A DNA stretch of 32,508 bases from contig CANJQI010000045.1 of the NCBI GenBank assembly GCA_947476215.1, forward strand, positions 1-32,508. Direction: 5' to 3'. Shown here piece after piece: positions 14,746-22,108 of the stretch. Under the pieces are notes generated by a model. It did not search any database and had not been told where the DNA came from. It worked only from the letters and a program-made list of their open reading frames with translations. This DNA comes from Betaproteobacteria bacterium (GTDB lineage: Bacteria; Pseudomonadota; Gammaproteobacteria; Burkholderiales; SG8-41). A program made the translations under genes and the position numbers. Every line of letters starts with the position of its first letter. The first letter of the stretch is position 1.

Positions 14746-15726
14746 ATGACGATATTGATCACCGAACAGGACGTGAGCCGGCTGGCGATGTCGGTCAAGG
14801 ACGCCATCCCCGTCATGGAAAAGACCTTTCGCATGGCCGGAGAACGTACCGCGGAAAATCCGCCGCGCGTGCGCATGTCATTCAAAAACGGCTTCATGCA
14901 GTTCGGACCGGCGGCGCTGCATGCCGAAGGGCTCGCGGGCTACAAGCTGTGGGCCAACTTCGGACGCGGCCACGGCGTCAAGAAAGGCAGCACAGGGTAC
15001 GGCCACACCTATCTGCACGACATGAATAGCGGAGAACTCCTCGCTATCGTCCAGGCCGGAGCAATCGGCAAAATGCGCACCGGCGCCGTCACCGGCGTGG
15101 CCGCCAAATATTTGACGCCGCAGGACGCCAGCACGGTCGGCATATACGGCGGCGGCACCATCGCCGAGGGTCAGCTTGAAGCGGTCTGCGCGGTACGTGC
15201 GATCAAGCGTATCCGCGTTTATACGCGGACCGCAAAAAATCGCGAGACATTTTGCCGGCTGATGTCCAGTCGTCTGGGCGTTGAAGTCTCACCCGTGAGC
15301 AGCCCCGAAGAGGTGCCGCGCGATGCGGATATCGTCATCACCGCCAGCACGTCGGCTGCGCCTATCCTGTTTGGCGAATGGCTGACACGACCGGGTTTGG
15401 TAGTGGCGGCCGGCGCCAATCATTGGTACAAGCGTGAAATCGACGGCAAGGTATTCGAACGCGCCCATCTCATCATCACCGATGACAGGGCGCAGTCGCG
15501 TATCGAAAGCGGCAACCTGATGTGGGCTGTCGGTCACGGCCTGGTCACCTGGAACCGCGTTGCGGAACTTGGCGATATCGTAGCCGGACGCGTGCCCGTG
15601 CCGGATCTGAAAAGCGCCAATATCCTGTTCGGTTCACACGGACTCGCGTCCACGCAGGTCGCGATTGCGGCGAAAACTTACGAGCTGGCGAAAGCCCAAG
15701 GCATCGGGCGCGAAATCAGTCTATAG
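14746..15726 (+). CDS. Ornithine cyclodeaminase / mu-crystallin family protein
   Basis: A 326-residue NAD(P)-dependent enzyme of the OCD/mu-crystallin family (members include ornithine cyclodeaminase, alanine dehydrogenase and ketimine reductases). Seen: RVRM at 41-44, Lys 67 in GYKLWANF, Arg 111 in GKMRTGAVTGVAAKYL, a dinucleotide-binding loop GIYGGGTIAEGQLEAV at 132-147 after a hydrophobic strand, and AAGANHWYKREID at 221-233. At the position of the catalytic Asp of true ornithine cyclodeaminase (G-x-D-x-P-x-K-x-E-L) there is Asn 225, so ornithine is probably not the substrate. The glycine loop GGGTIA also differs from the common GSGxQA. Starts seven bases after MmgE/PrpD 1, indicating co-transcription. 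Likely acts on an imino or amino acid; not resolvable here. Confidence 0.85.
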   Translation: MTILITEQDVSRLAMSVKDAIPVMEKTFRMAGERTAENPPRVRMSFKNGFMQFGPAALHAEGLAGYKLWANFGRGHGVKKGSTGYGHTYLHDMNSGELLAIVQAGAIGKMRTGAVTGVAAKYLTPQDASTVGIYGGGTIAEGQLEAVCAVRAIKRIRVYTRTAKNRETFCRLMSSRLGVEVSPVSSPEEVPRDADIVITASTSAAPILFGEWLTRPGLVVAAGANHWYKREIDGKVFERAHLIITDDRAQSRIESGNLMWAVGHGLVTWNRVAELGDIVAGRVPVPDLKSANILFGSHGLASTQVAIAAKTYELAKAQGIGREISL

Positions 15727-15820
15727 CAGAAGCGCCCGCCGACGCGGCGTGCCTTTCCGTCGGTGGTGCAAAACCGCGTAACTGAGCCCACCTATATCAC
15801 AACCATTTGTTTTATATAAG

Positions 15821-16648
15821 TTATTCAGCACCCGGATAGACGTCAGGTCCGTAAAAGTCGCGCACGCGCTTGAGAAAATCGCCGGTCGGCGGCGCATATT
15901 GCAGATGCTTGCTGGTAAACACACCGGTGATCTCTTTTAACCGCACCGCGGCTTCGGCCATTTTTATTAATGCCGCATGGCTGACCAATATAGGCGCGCC
16001 TTCCAACTGATAAATGTTGGCGTCGGCAAGGAATACGACGACATCGCCGCCCGCCGGCACGATGACTTCCGCGCCGCGTTTAAGCAAACGTCTGGATGCG
16101 GCCATGATGTCGGCCATGATCGCCTCGCGCAATGTCAGGTCGTGCACCGCTTTCTTGAGTTCGAGCGGCGAGGTGTCGAGCGCTTCGCAGCCGACCAGAC
16201 GGCTGGACAATCCGCAGCGTTCGACGTTTTCGATCAGCCGCGGCGTCCACTTTTCGCTGATCGTGATCAGGCCGAAGGTCGCGCCCATCATGCACGCAAA
16301 ATGCAGTGTCGACTCGCACGCGCCCAGCACAGGAATGTTGACCATCTCGCGCGCCTCGCGCAGACCGGCGTCGCTGATATTGCCGACCAGAAATGCGTCG
16401 TAACCTTCTTTCTCGGCCCGTATCGCGTTATAGATGATTTCCTTGGTGTCGTTGTATTCGAGAAAACGGTAATGCACGCCCATGCCCGAGGAATTCGACA
16501 ATCCTTCTATATGTATTTCCGTGCCCGGGCTCGCACAGCCATTGAGCAACTTCCGCAATAGTCCACCGAATGGCGTCTCCTCCAGCGTCGCGACTTTGAC
16601 GTTGTTGTGATCGATGGGCCGTATAAGGCTTTGGAACCAGAGTTTCAT
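15821..16648 (-). CDS. Asp/Glu/hydantoin racemase-superfamily protein lacking both catalytic cysteines
   Basis: A 275-residue protein with a good ribosome binding site (AGGAGA six bases before ATG 16648). The pseudo-symmetric racemase fold is suggested by EGYDAFLVGNISDAGLREAR (residues 81-100), NIPVLGACESTLHFACMMG (104-122), FGLITISEKW (125-134) and RGAEVIVPAGGDVVVF (191-206), which map onto the D-G-x-G-D-P-G-L, V-x-G-x-x-E, G-x-x-T and I-x-L-G-C-x blocks of hydantoin racemases. The first catalytic Cys would fall at about Asn 90/Ile 91 and the second at Ala 199/Gly 200; neither is Cys. So a two-cysteine racemisation is unlikely, and the protein may be an isomerase or decarboxylase variant. 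It is opposite in strand to both neighbours and converges on the OCD-like gene. Confidence 0.75.
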   Translation of the reverse strand: MKLWFQSLIRPIDHNNVKVATLEETPFGGLLRKLLNGCASPGTEIHIEGLSNSSGMGVHYRFLEYNDTKEIIYNAIRAEKEGYDAFLVGNISDAGLREAREMVNIPVLGACESTLHFACMMGATFGLITISEKWTPRLIENVERCGLSSRLVGCEALDTSPLELKKAVHDLTLREAIMADIMAASRRLLKRGAEVIVPAGGDVVVFLADANIYQLEGAPILVSHAALIKMAEAAVRLKEITGVFTSKHLQYAPPTGDFLKRVRDFYGPDVYPGAE

Positions 16649-16683
16649 GTATTCTCCTGAATTTCATTTATCTCTCCAAAGCT

Positions 16684-16780
16684 CATGACATTCGCCTGTC
16701 ATTCCGGTGAAAACCGGAATCCAGAAAGGCCATCGAGGTTCCCATCAGTGTTTCCGGGTCCCGGCGTCCGCCGGGACGAC
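16684..16780 (+). repeat. Dispersed REP-like repeat, copy C (two-hairpin form)
   Basis: CATGACATTCGCCTGTC leads into ATTCCGGT-GAAA-ACCGGAAT-CCAGAAAG (16701-16728), then GTCCCGGCG-TC-CGCCGGGAC at 16758-16777. It matches copy B in both hairpins and copy A in the first. It occupies the divergent gap between the racemase-like gene and Bug 4. Confidence 0.75.
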
Positions 16781-16956
16781 GATAGCTTGATGCGAGCGTG
16801 TCTTAATATTTGGAAAGCACGATAAGCCCCGAGGTTAATGGGCCGGCAACAACGATGTCAAGCTGGATGACCCGCCGCCGTCGAATATTCGCGTCATCGC
16901 TAACTGGCGTAAACTCGGCAACCCATGAAAAGAACGTTGGGAATCTGGAGAGAAAA

Positions 16957-17916
16957 ATGATGAAGGTGAGATCAATAGTCGGACTCGTCATGTCGGCCGC
17001 GACGATACTGTCGATTGCAACAGCCTCGGGCCAGGCCTATCCCGCCAAAACCATACGCATCGTCACCTCGGAGCCCGGCGGCGGCAGCGACCTGACTTCG
17101 CGTCTGCTCGCGCAGGGCCTCACCGGCCCCTTGGGTCAACCGGTGATCGTCGACAATCGCGCCGGCGTCATCGTGGTGGAAACCGTGGCCAAGGCGCCGC
17201 CGGATGGTTATACGATATTACTGTCGGCGAGCATGTGGTTATCGCCGCTGTTCCAGCCCGAGCTGTCTTTTGATCAGGTCAGGGATTTTCTGCCGATCGC
17301 ACTGGCCGTCAGCACGCCCAATATACTCGTCATACATCCGTCGCTGCCCGTGAAATCCGTCAAGGATTTGATCGCGCTTGCAAAATCACGGCCCGGTGAA
17401 CTTAACTACGCCACCGGCACCACGGGTTCGGCGTCGCACATTGCCGCCGAAAAGTTCAAGAGCATGGCAGGCGTGAACATGATGCGCATCCCGTACAAGA
17501 ATGCCGGGCCGGGAATTACCGCGTTGATCGGCGGTCAGGTGCAGATCATGTTTGCAACCGCGGGCTCGATAACGCCGCACATCAAGGCCGGAAAACTAAG
17601 GCCGCTGGGCGTGACCAGTCCCAAACCGTCCGCGCTGCTGCCCGATTTGCCGACCGTGGCCGCCACCGGCCTGCCCGGTTACGATGCCAACACACTGTTC
17701 GGTCTGTTCGCACCGGCAAAGACGCCCGCCGACATCATCAACCGGCTTAATCAGGAAATCGTGCGTTACCTCAGCCGCGCCGAAGCCAGGGAAAAACTCC
17801 TGAGCGTAGGCGTCGAACCTTCGCCGAGCAGCGTTGAGCAATGGGCGGCGATGGTCAAGGCCGACATGGATGCCGTCAGCAAGATCATCAAGTCAGCCAA
17901 TCTACGCGTCAACTAG
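16957..17916 (+). CDS. Bug/TctC-family solute-binding protein (4)
   Basis: A 319-residue periplasmic binding protein. ATG 16957 (or the adjacent ATG at 16960) follows GGAG at 16947-16950; the open frame extends to 16810 but that part has no signal-peptide character. The signal peptide is about MMKVRSIVGLVMSAATILS, cleaved near ASG/QAYP. Motifs: YPAKTIRIVTSEPGGGSDL, LLAQGLTGPLGQPVIVDNRA (nearly the same words as Bug 1), PPDGYTILLSA, IHPSLPVKSVKDLIALAKS, LNYATGTTGSASHIAAEKFK, IPYKNAGP, LIGGQVQIMF, LPDLPTVAATGLPGYD. The close match to Bug 1 in the 20-residue LAQG block suggests recent paralogy. The stop is three bases from the stop of the convergent MmgE/PrpD 2. Confidence 0.92.
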   Translation: MMKVRSIVGLVMSAATILSIATASGQAYPAKTIRIVTSEPGGGSDLTSRLLAQGLTGPLGQPVIVDNRAGVIVVETVAKAPPDGYTILLSASMWLSPLFQPELSFDQVRDFLPIALAVSTPNILVIHPSLPVKSVKDLIALAKSRPGELNYATGTTGSASHIAAEKFKSMAGVNMMRIPYKNAGPGITALIGGQVQIMFATAGSITPHIKAGKLRPLGVTSPKPSALLPDLPTVAATGLPGYDANTLFGLFAPAKTPADIINRLNQEIVRYLSRAEAREKLLSVGVEPSPSSVEQWAAMVKADMDAVSKIIKSANLRVN

Positions 17917-17919
17917 CAA

Positions 17920-19323
17920 TTACGCCAACGTAAACATGGGCGCTATCACGCCCACATCCGCGATATCGTCCAGACTCCATAGACGTTCCAGTATCCGGCT
18001 TACCTGCTTCGCGCCCAGGTAATCCTCGGTAAGCGAGCGGAATTTTTCCTCGATCTGCTTCTCGGTTCTGGGCGCCGACAGATCGTCGGCATCGCCACCT
18101 GCCGCCGCCACCAGCCGCTCACCGCTGTTGGTCACGACCGTAACCCTGGAATGATGCTCCTGCGGCACGCTTTCGTAAGCGCGCGTAAAGTCGTCGTTGA
18201 CCACAATCTCGACCTTCTGCGTCAGCGCGCGCAGTTCCGGATTCGACAGATGTGCGTCATCGAACGTGCTCAGCGTTACCGAGCCGTCACGCAACGTCGC
18301 CGCGACCAGATACGGCGTGCTGTGGTCGGCATCCTCGCGCGACCCCAGCGGCCACGGCCGCTCGCCGGGCGCAGTGTTCGATTTCGCGAGCTTGTGGACT
18401 TCGACGATGATTTCGTGAATGTCATCCATATTGAGCGGCGCCAGCTTCTCCGCCGCCAATATGCTGGCAATTGACGGTCCGGCGGCGGGACGATTCTTGA
18501 TTCGAGTCCCCAGGATCTTGTAAGGCACGTCGCCACCGCCGAGCGCGCCCAGCGTAAACCGGCCGCCAGCGACGTGAGCGATCCATCCCGCCTTGCCTTC
18601 AAACGGCAGATGCGGTCCTTCCATGCCGGCGCGCGCCAGCAGTGCCGCGAACACGCCGGCGCGCGCTGCCTGCCCCGACGCCACCGCCTTGAACATGGTT
18701 TTCTGTCCGCGCCGCGCCTGCTTCAGTATGTTGTTGGGCACGACCGCCATCGACAGGCAATGCGCCAACTGATCGGCGCTCAATCCCAATACCTTGCCCG
18801 CGCCTGCCGCGGTGCCCAGCAGTCCGAAATTGGTATTGTCGAAACCATCATTACGGAACGCACATGCCACCTGCAGACAAACTTCATAAGCCAGCACGAT
18901 GCTGGTGATGAGATCGCGGCCGCTGGCGTGCGCGTGCTCGGCCGCTGCGAGCACCGGGGTCAGGATATCGCTGGGGTGAGCGACCGAGCTTCCCGGCCAA
19001 TGATAAATATCCGTCAATTCTGCAAATCGCGCCGTGGTGGCATTGACAAAGGCCGCCATGTCCGGCGTACATTTCATGCGCGTGCCGATGACAGACACGC
19101 CTGCATCATCCGGCATCTGCGCCGCGAGATCGCGGGCTATCCTGCACGGTTCACCAAAAAATCCACAGATCAACGCTCCCAAGGTATCGATCAAACACAT
19201 CCTCGCCGCTCGTATTGCGTGCGGCGCAAGGTCTTCATAGCGCAATTGGATTGCATAATCGGTCAGTCGCGCCTGCACACTGTCTATCGCTTTGTTTGCG
19301 GCGTATGCCGATGGTTTACTCAC
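17920..19323 (-). CDS. MmgE/PrpD family protein (2)
   Basis: A 467-residue second MmgE/PrpD protein, divergent from the first: the region equivalent to the HSREMDDFEG active-site stretch reads RFAELTDIYHWPGSSVAHPS, which keeps a Asp-x-Tyr/His arrangement and the conserved H-P-S-D that follows. Other features: IRAARMCLIDTLGALICG, AHASGRDLITSIVLAYEV, GTAAGAGKVLGLSADQLAHC, KAVASGQAARAGVFAALLA, PFEGKAGW, LGTRIKNRPAAGPS and DADHSTPYLVAATLRDG, typical of the IDS-epimerase-like/PrpD fold. It starts at GTG 19323, with AAAGGAAA about nine bases upstream. It is divergent from Bug 5 and tail-to-tail with Bug 4. The two MmgE/PrpD copies are unlikely to share a substrate. Confidence 0.88.
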   Translation of the reverse strand: MSKPSAYAANKAIDSVQARLTDYAIQLRYEDLAPHAIRAARMCLIDTLGALICGFFGEPCRIARDLAAQMPDDAGVSVIGTRMKCTPDMAAFVNATTARFAELTDIYHWPGSSVAHPSDILTPVLAAAEHAHASGRDLITSIVLAYEVCLQVACAFRNDGFDNTNFGLLGTAAGAGKVLGLSADQLAHCLSMAVVPNNILKQARRGQKTMFKAVASGQAARAGVFAALLARAGMEGPHLPFEGKAGWIAHVAGGRFTLGALGGGDVPYKILGTRIKNRPAAGPSIASILAAEKLAPLNMDDIHEIIVEVHKLAKSNTAPGERPWPLGSREDADHSTPYLVAATLRDGSVTLSTFDDAHLSNPELRALTQKVEIVVNDDFTRAYESVPQEHHSRVTVVTNSGERLVAAAGGDADDLSAPRTEKQIEEKFRSLTEDYLGAKQVSRILERLWSLDDIADVGVIAPMFTLA

Positions 19324-19406
19324 GTTGCAGTTTCCTTTTCTCTGTCAAGCGGTTTGCGTCAGCGTTCCGGGCGGTTGTTCAACCGTCGACGGAACAGCCC
19401 GGATAG

Positions 19407-19412
19407 TATAAT
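19407..19412 (+). promoter_or_regulatory. Perfect -10 hexamer (TATAAT), likely Bug 5 promoter
   Basis: TATAAT lies in the 146-bp divergent gap between MmgE/PrpD 2 and Bug 5, 57 bp before the Bug 5 ATG. No good -35 is found 16-18 bp upstream, which may mean activator dependence, but the site is short and could be chance. Confidence 0.4.
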
Positions 19413-19469
19413 TGCACAGCAGTATAGAACGCCTAAGCAGCTATCGCATCAGTGAATTCCGGAGGAAGT

Positions 19470-20456
19470 ATGTTGCGCGCACGAATCACGGTATGGGTAA
19501 TCTCGGCGGCATTGTTGGCTGCCCAAACGGGCACGGTATGGTCGCAGTCCGCTACCAAAGGCCAGTCGCAGGCTTTCCCCACCAAACCGATCCGCATCGT
19601 GACGTCCGGCGCCGGTGGCGGCACCGATTTTGCCTCGCGCATGATCGCACAGGGTCTGACGGAAAATCTCAATCAGCAGATCGTCGTCGACAACCGGGCG
19701 AGCGGTGTCATACCCGGAGATATCGTACACAAAGCCGCGCCCGATGGTTACACCTTGCTGCTCGCCACCGGCATCCTGTGGCTGCTGCCGTTTCTGCAGG
19801 ACAAGGTTCCCTATGACCCGGTCAAGGACTTCGCCCCCGTAACACTGGCGGTCAGCTCCCCAAACATACTGACGGTGACGCCATCGCTGCCGGTGAAATC
19901 CGTCAAAGAACTGATCGCCTATGCCAAAGCACGTCCGGGCGCACTCAACTACGCGATCACATCCCAGGGCGGCGGCGCCCACCTCGCGGCGGAACTCTTC
20001 ATGGTCACCTCCAGCGTCAACATGGTGCGTATTCCTTACAAGAGCGGAGGCACGGCGGTGACTGAACTCATCGCCGGCCAGGTGCATCTGTATTTTGTGT
20101 CCGCCGGTTCAGTAGTGCCGCACCTGAAGTCCGGGCGACTGCGTGGTTTGGCGGTCACCGGCGCCAAGCCCTCGGCCATCTTCCCCGAACTGCCCACGGT
20201 CGCGGCAACCTTGCCGGGCTATGAACTGGAGACCATCTATGGCGTGTTCGCACCGGCGCGGACGCCGGACGAGATCATCAACAAACTGCAGCGCGAAATA
20301 GTACGCGCCATCAACAAGCCCGAAATCAAGGACAAGCTGCTCAATACCTCGGTCGAACCCATAGGCAGCACCCCGGCAGCACTCGCCGCATTGAGAAAAT
20401 CCGAAATGGTCAGAATGGGCAAGATCATCAAGGATGCAGGCATTCGCGCAGAGTGA
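19470..20456 (+). CDS. Bug/TctC-family solute-binding protein (5)
   Basis: A 328-residue periplasmic binding protein. ATG 19470 follows GGAGGA closely; a GTG at 19452 in frame would place that ribosome binding site inside the gene, so the ATG is preferred. The signal peptide is about residues 1-25 (VWVISAALLAAQTGTVWS/QS) with an unusually long linker (ATKGQSQ) before the FPTKPIRIV core. Motifs: GAGGGTDFASRMIAQGL, DNRASGVIPGDIV, APDGYTLLLATG, VTPSLPVKSVKELIAYAKARP, LNYAITSQGGGAHLAAELF, IPYKSGGTAVTELIAGQVHLYF, LPTVAATLPGYE, APARTPDEI. The N-x-Y-x-I-T-S-Q-G pocket loop is distinct from the other four copies. Divergent from MmgE/PrpD 2. Confidence 0.92.
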   Translation: MLRARITVWVISAALLAAQTGTVWSQSATKGQSQAFPTKPIRIVTSGAGGGTDFASRMIAQGLTENLNQQIVVDNRASGVIPGDIVHKAAPDGYTLLLATGILWLLPFLQDKVPYDPVKDFAPVTLAVSSPNILTVTPSLPVKSVKELIAYAKARPGALNYAITSQGGGAHLAAELFMVTSSVNMVRIPYKSGGTAVTELIAGQVHLYFVSAGSVVPHLKSGRLRGLAVTGAKPSAIFPELPTVAATLPGYELETIYGVFAPARTPDEIINKLQREIVRAINKPEIKDKLLNTSVEPIGSTPAALAALRKSEMVRMGKIIKDAGIRAE

Positions 20457-20463
20457 CCCGGAA

Positions 20464-20616
20464 TCAACTAATCCGCTTGTAGCAGTCGATGATTTCCGCG
20501 CCGCCCGCGCACCATACGCCGGGGTGACGCAGGATATGGCCGAGCGCGGCATCCAGGCAGCCGATGCGAAACGGCTGACCGATCAGCCACGGATGCATCA
20601 CCCCAAATGACCACAT
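20464..20616 (-). pseudogene. Polysaccharide deacetylase C-terminal fragment
   Basis: A 50-codon minus-strand frame reads MWSFGVMHPWLIGQPFRIGC, then LDAALGHILRHPGVWCAGGAE, then IIDCYKRIS and a stop. This is the conserved end of NodB-like polysaccharide/chitin deacetylase family proteins (H-P-x-L-x-G-x-P-x-R, then V-W-x-A-x-x-x-E-I-x-x-x-Y). The catalytic domain, normally about 200 residues upstream, is absent and an in-frame TAG lies nine bases before the ATG, so this is a 5'-deleted relic. It points toward Bug 5 with an eight-base gap between stops, so the intact gene probably belonged to the same catabolic neighbourhood. Confidence 0.65.
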
Positions 20617-20790
20617 TCGTTTCTATAGGACCGAACGACGCGACGATTGCTGGCAAAAAAGGCATTGCGAACCCGCCTCGTTAGCGCGTAGGACCAGTTT
20701 GTACCTCGTGGACATCCACCCATGAGGGCGGTTAAAGTGGTGACGGCGTCTCAAGGCGCCATTTCCATCAAATCTCATAGGAACCTCAAC

Positions 20791-21084
20791 ATGCTGGATC
20801 TCACACCATATGGCCGCCTGGCTGAAATCATGAAGCTCACGGACAAGATGATAGGCGAGGCTTCGAAAGAAGCACTGGCGCAGGCGGCACGGATGCTTGC
20901 GATCCAGATTGGGCACTACGAGCGAAAATTCGGCTCGCTGCCGCTAGACGACGCAATGGAGTTGCTTGAAACCGAAGCACTCAGTGAAGACCAGGCAGGT
21001 TGGGTTGCGGACGGACTTGAGAATCTGGCTGTCGCGATCGCATCGGTCAATGATGATCACGAGGAGCCACCGACGGTGCAGTAG
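20791..21084 (+). CDS. Conserved hypothetical protein, 97 residues
   Basis: From ATG 20791 (AGGA eight bases upstream) the protein reads MLDLTPYGRLAEIMKLTDKM, then ASKEALAQAARMLAIQIGHY, ending with an acidic tail DDHEEPP. It is acidic, all-helical in appearance, and lacks membrane segments. Similar small proteins with an M-L-D-L-x-P-Y-G-R-L-A-E-I opening occur in Pseudomonas and Burkholderia genomes, in my recollection often in accessory regions; no function is assigned. The frame continues upstream to 20722, but that part lacks coding character. The flanks (20617-20790 and 21085-21222) show no other gene. Confidence 0.65.
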   Translation: MLDLTPYGRLAEIMKLTDKMIGEASKEALAQAARMLAIQIGHYERKFGSLPLDDAMELLETEALSEDQAGWVADGLENLAVAIASVNDDHEEPPTVQ

Positions 21085-21222
21085 GTTTAAGCCCCACGAT
21101 GTCAAATACCTGAACATAGCCCCCGGAACATAACTTGCCTTGACCTGAGCCCACCGGGGACACATACTGCGCCGCGCCACTTCAACTTCCTTGGCGCGCA
21201 ACACCACCTATCTGGAGCGGCT

Positions 21223-22008
21223 ATGCGGAAATTATTTCCGGCAATGTGTACGGGCATACTCGGAACGATACTACTTGCCGGCTGCTCACCGCCCCCGGGA
21301 ACCTATGCGGTCTGGCTGGTTGCCGCTCCGGGGTCAGTATCCTCGCCTACGCCATCGGCGATCAAGGCTACGGTCACATCGTCAACCGAGCCATTTTCCG
21401 GCATTGTAACGTTCGCGGTATCCGGTTGCGGCACGATAACACCGGCTTCTGCAACAGTCACCGACGGCACCGCAACAGCGACGTTCACACCTAACGTCGA
21501 CTCCGTAGCGGAGAATTGCAACGCAACAATAACCAGTGTAGCCAGTAATGGCCGGTCCTGGCCGTTCAAGGCCATCTTTGCGACGGGAACCGGAACCGTG
21601 TCAGTCCTGCCACCCCCGGTTACAAGTGCGCCAGTCCCCGTGTCGCTCAATTCCCCAGGAAGTGCACCGTCGACTGTCGTTGTGAAACCCAGCGTAACAG
21701 CACAAACATGGGCCTACACCGTGTCGCTGAATCCCATCTCAAGCGCAAACGATCGCATTGCGATGATCAATATAACGCTCAATATAGCCTGTCCGAAACC
21801 CACTTCAACAGCCTTTGCACCGACCATCACTCCGGCCTCCGCCACCAGCACAACGTGGAAACTGGAATACCCGGGTAGCGGCATCTTGACCGACGACATT
21901 ACATTTGCGAAGTGCGCAGGCAAGGCCAGCGGAACAGCACAATTCGATGTTCGTGTGAACACGGCCGAAAACGTTGTGCCGGTCATACCAGTGACGGGAC
22001 CGAAGTAG
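21223..22008 (+). CDS. Lipoprotein with a bacterial Ig-like (Big_1-like) segment
   Basis: A 261-residue predicted lipoprotein. ATG 21223 has GGAG six bases upstream. The signal peptide ends in a lipobox LAGC with lipidated Cys 21 (ILGTILLAGC). Residues about 43-110 look like an invasin/Big_1-type Ig repeat: IKATVTSSTEPFSGIVTFAV, then TITPASATVTDGTATATFTP and a disulphide-capable C-x(30)-C pair (SGCGT and ENCNAT). A Pro/Ser-rich linker (PPPVTSAPVPV) leads to a second beta-rich domain with another Cys pair (NIACPKP and FAKCAGK). This points to an envelope protein, probably inner leaflet of the outer membrane or surface. It is tail-to-tail with the giant RTX gene across a 100-bp gap. Function unknown. 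Confidence 0.75.
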   Translation: MRKLFPAMCTGILGTILLAGCSPPPGTYAVWLVAAPGSVSSPTPSAIKATVTSSTEPFSGIVTFAVSGCGTITPASATVTDGTATATFTPNVDSVAENCNATITSVASNGRSWPFKAIFATGTGTVSVLPPPVTSAPVPVSLNSPGSAPSTVVVKPSVTAQTWAYTVSLNPISSANDRIAMINITLNIACPKPTSTAFAPTITPASATSTTWKLEYPGSGILTDDITFAKCAGKASGTAQFDVRVNTAENVVPVIPVTGPK

Positions 22009-22108
22009 CGGTTTGCTTTCTTCCACGAGCACCATTTCTGATCCGGTTTTTGCGCGAGCGTAACCTCTGCCTGCACTCGTTGTTCGAATTCAGGCAATGC
22101 CAGCGTAA
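22009..22108. other. Convergent intergenic gap without a clear terminator
   Basis: One hundred bases separate the stops of the lipoprotein and RTX genes. No GC-rich hairpin with a T-tract is visible on either strand. Confidence 0.4.

Noticed and set aside
16810-16956. Upstream extension of Bug 4 to the first ATG of the frame
   Set aside because: It would bury the signal peptide about 49 residues inside the protein; ATG 16957 has a ribosome binding site and exposes the signal peptide.
18574-19455. 293-residue plus-strand frame
   Set aside because: Antisense to MmgE/PrpD 2, whose family motifs are continuous.
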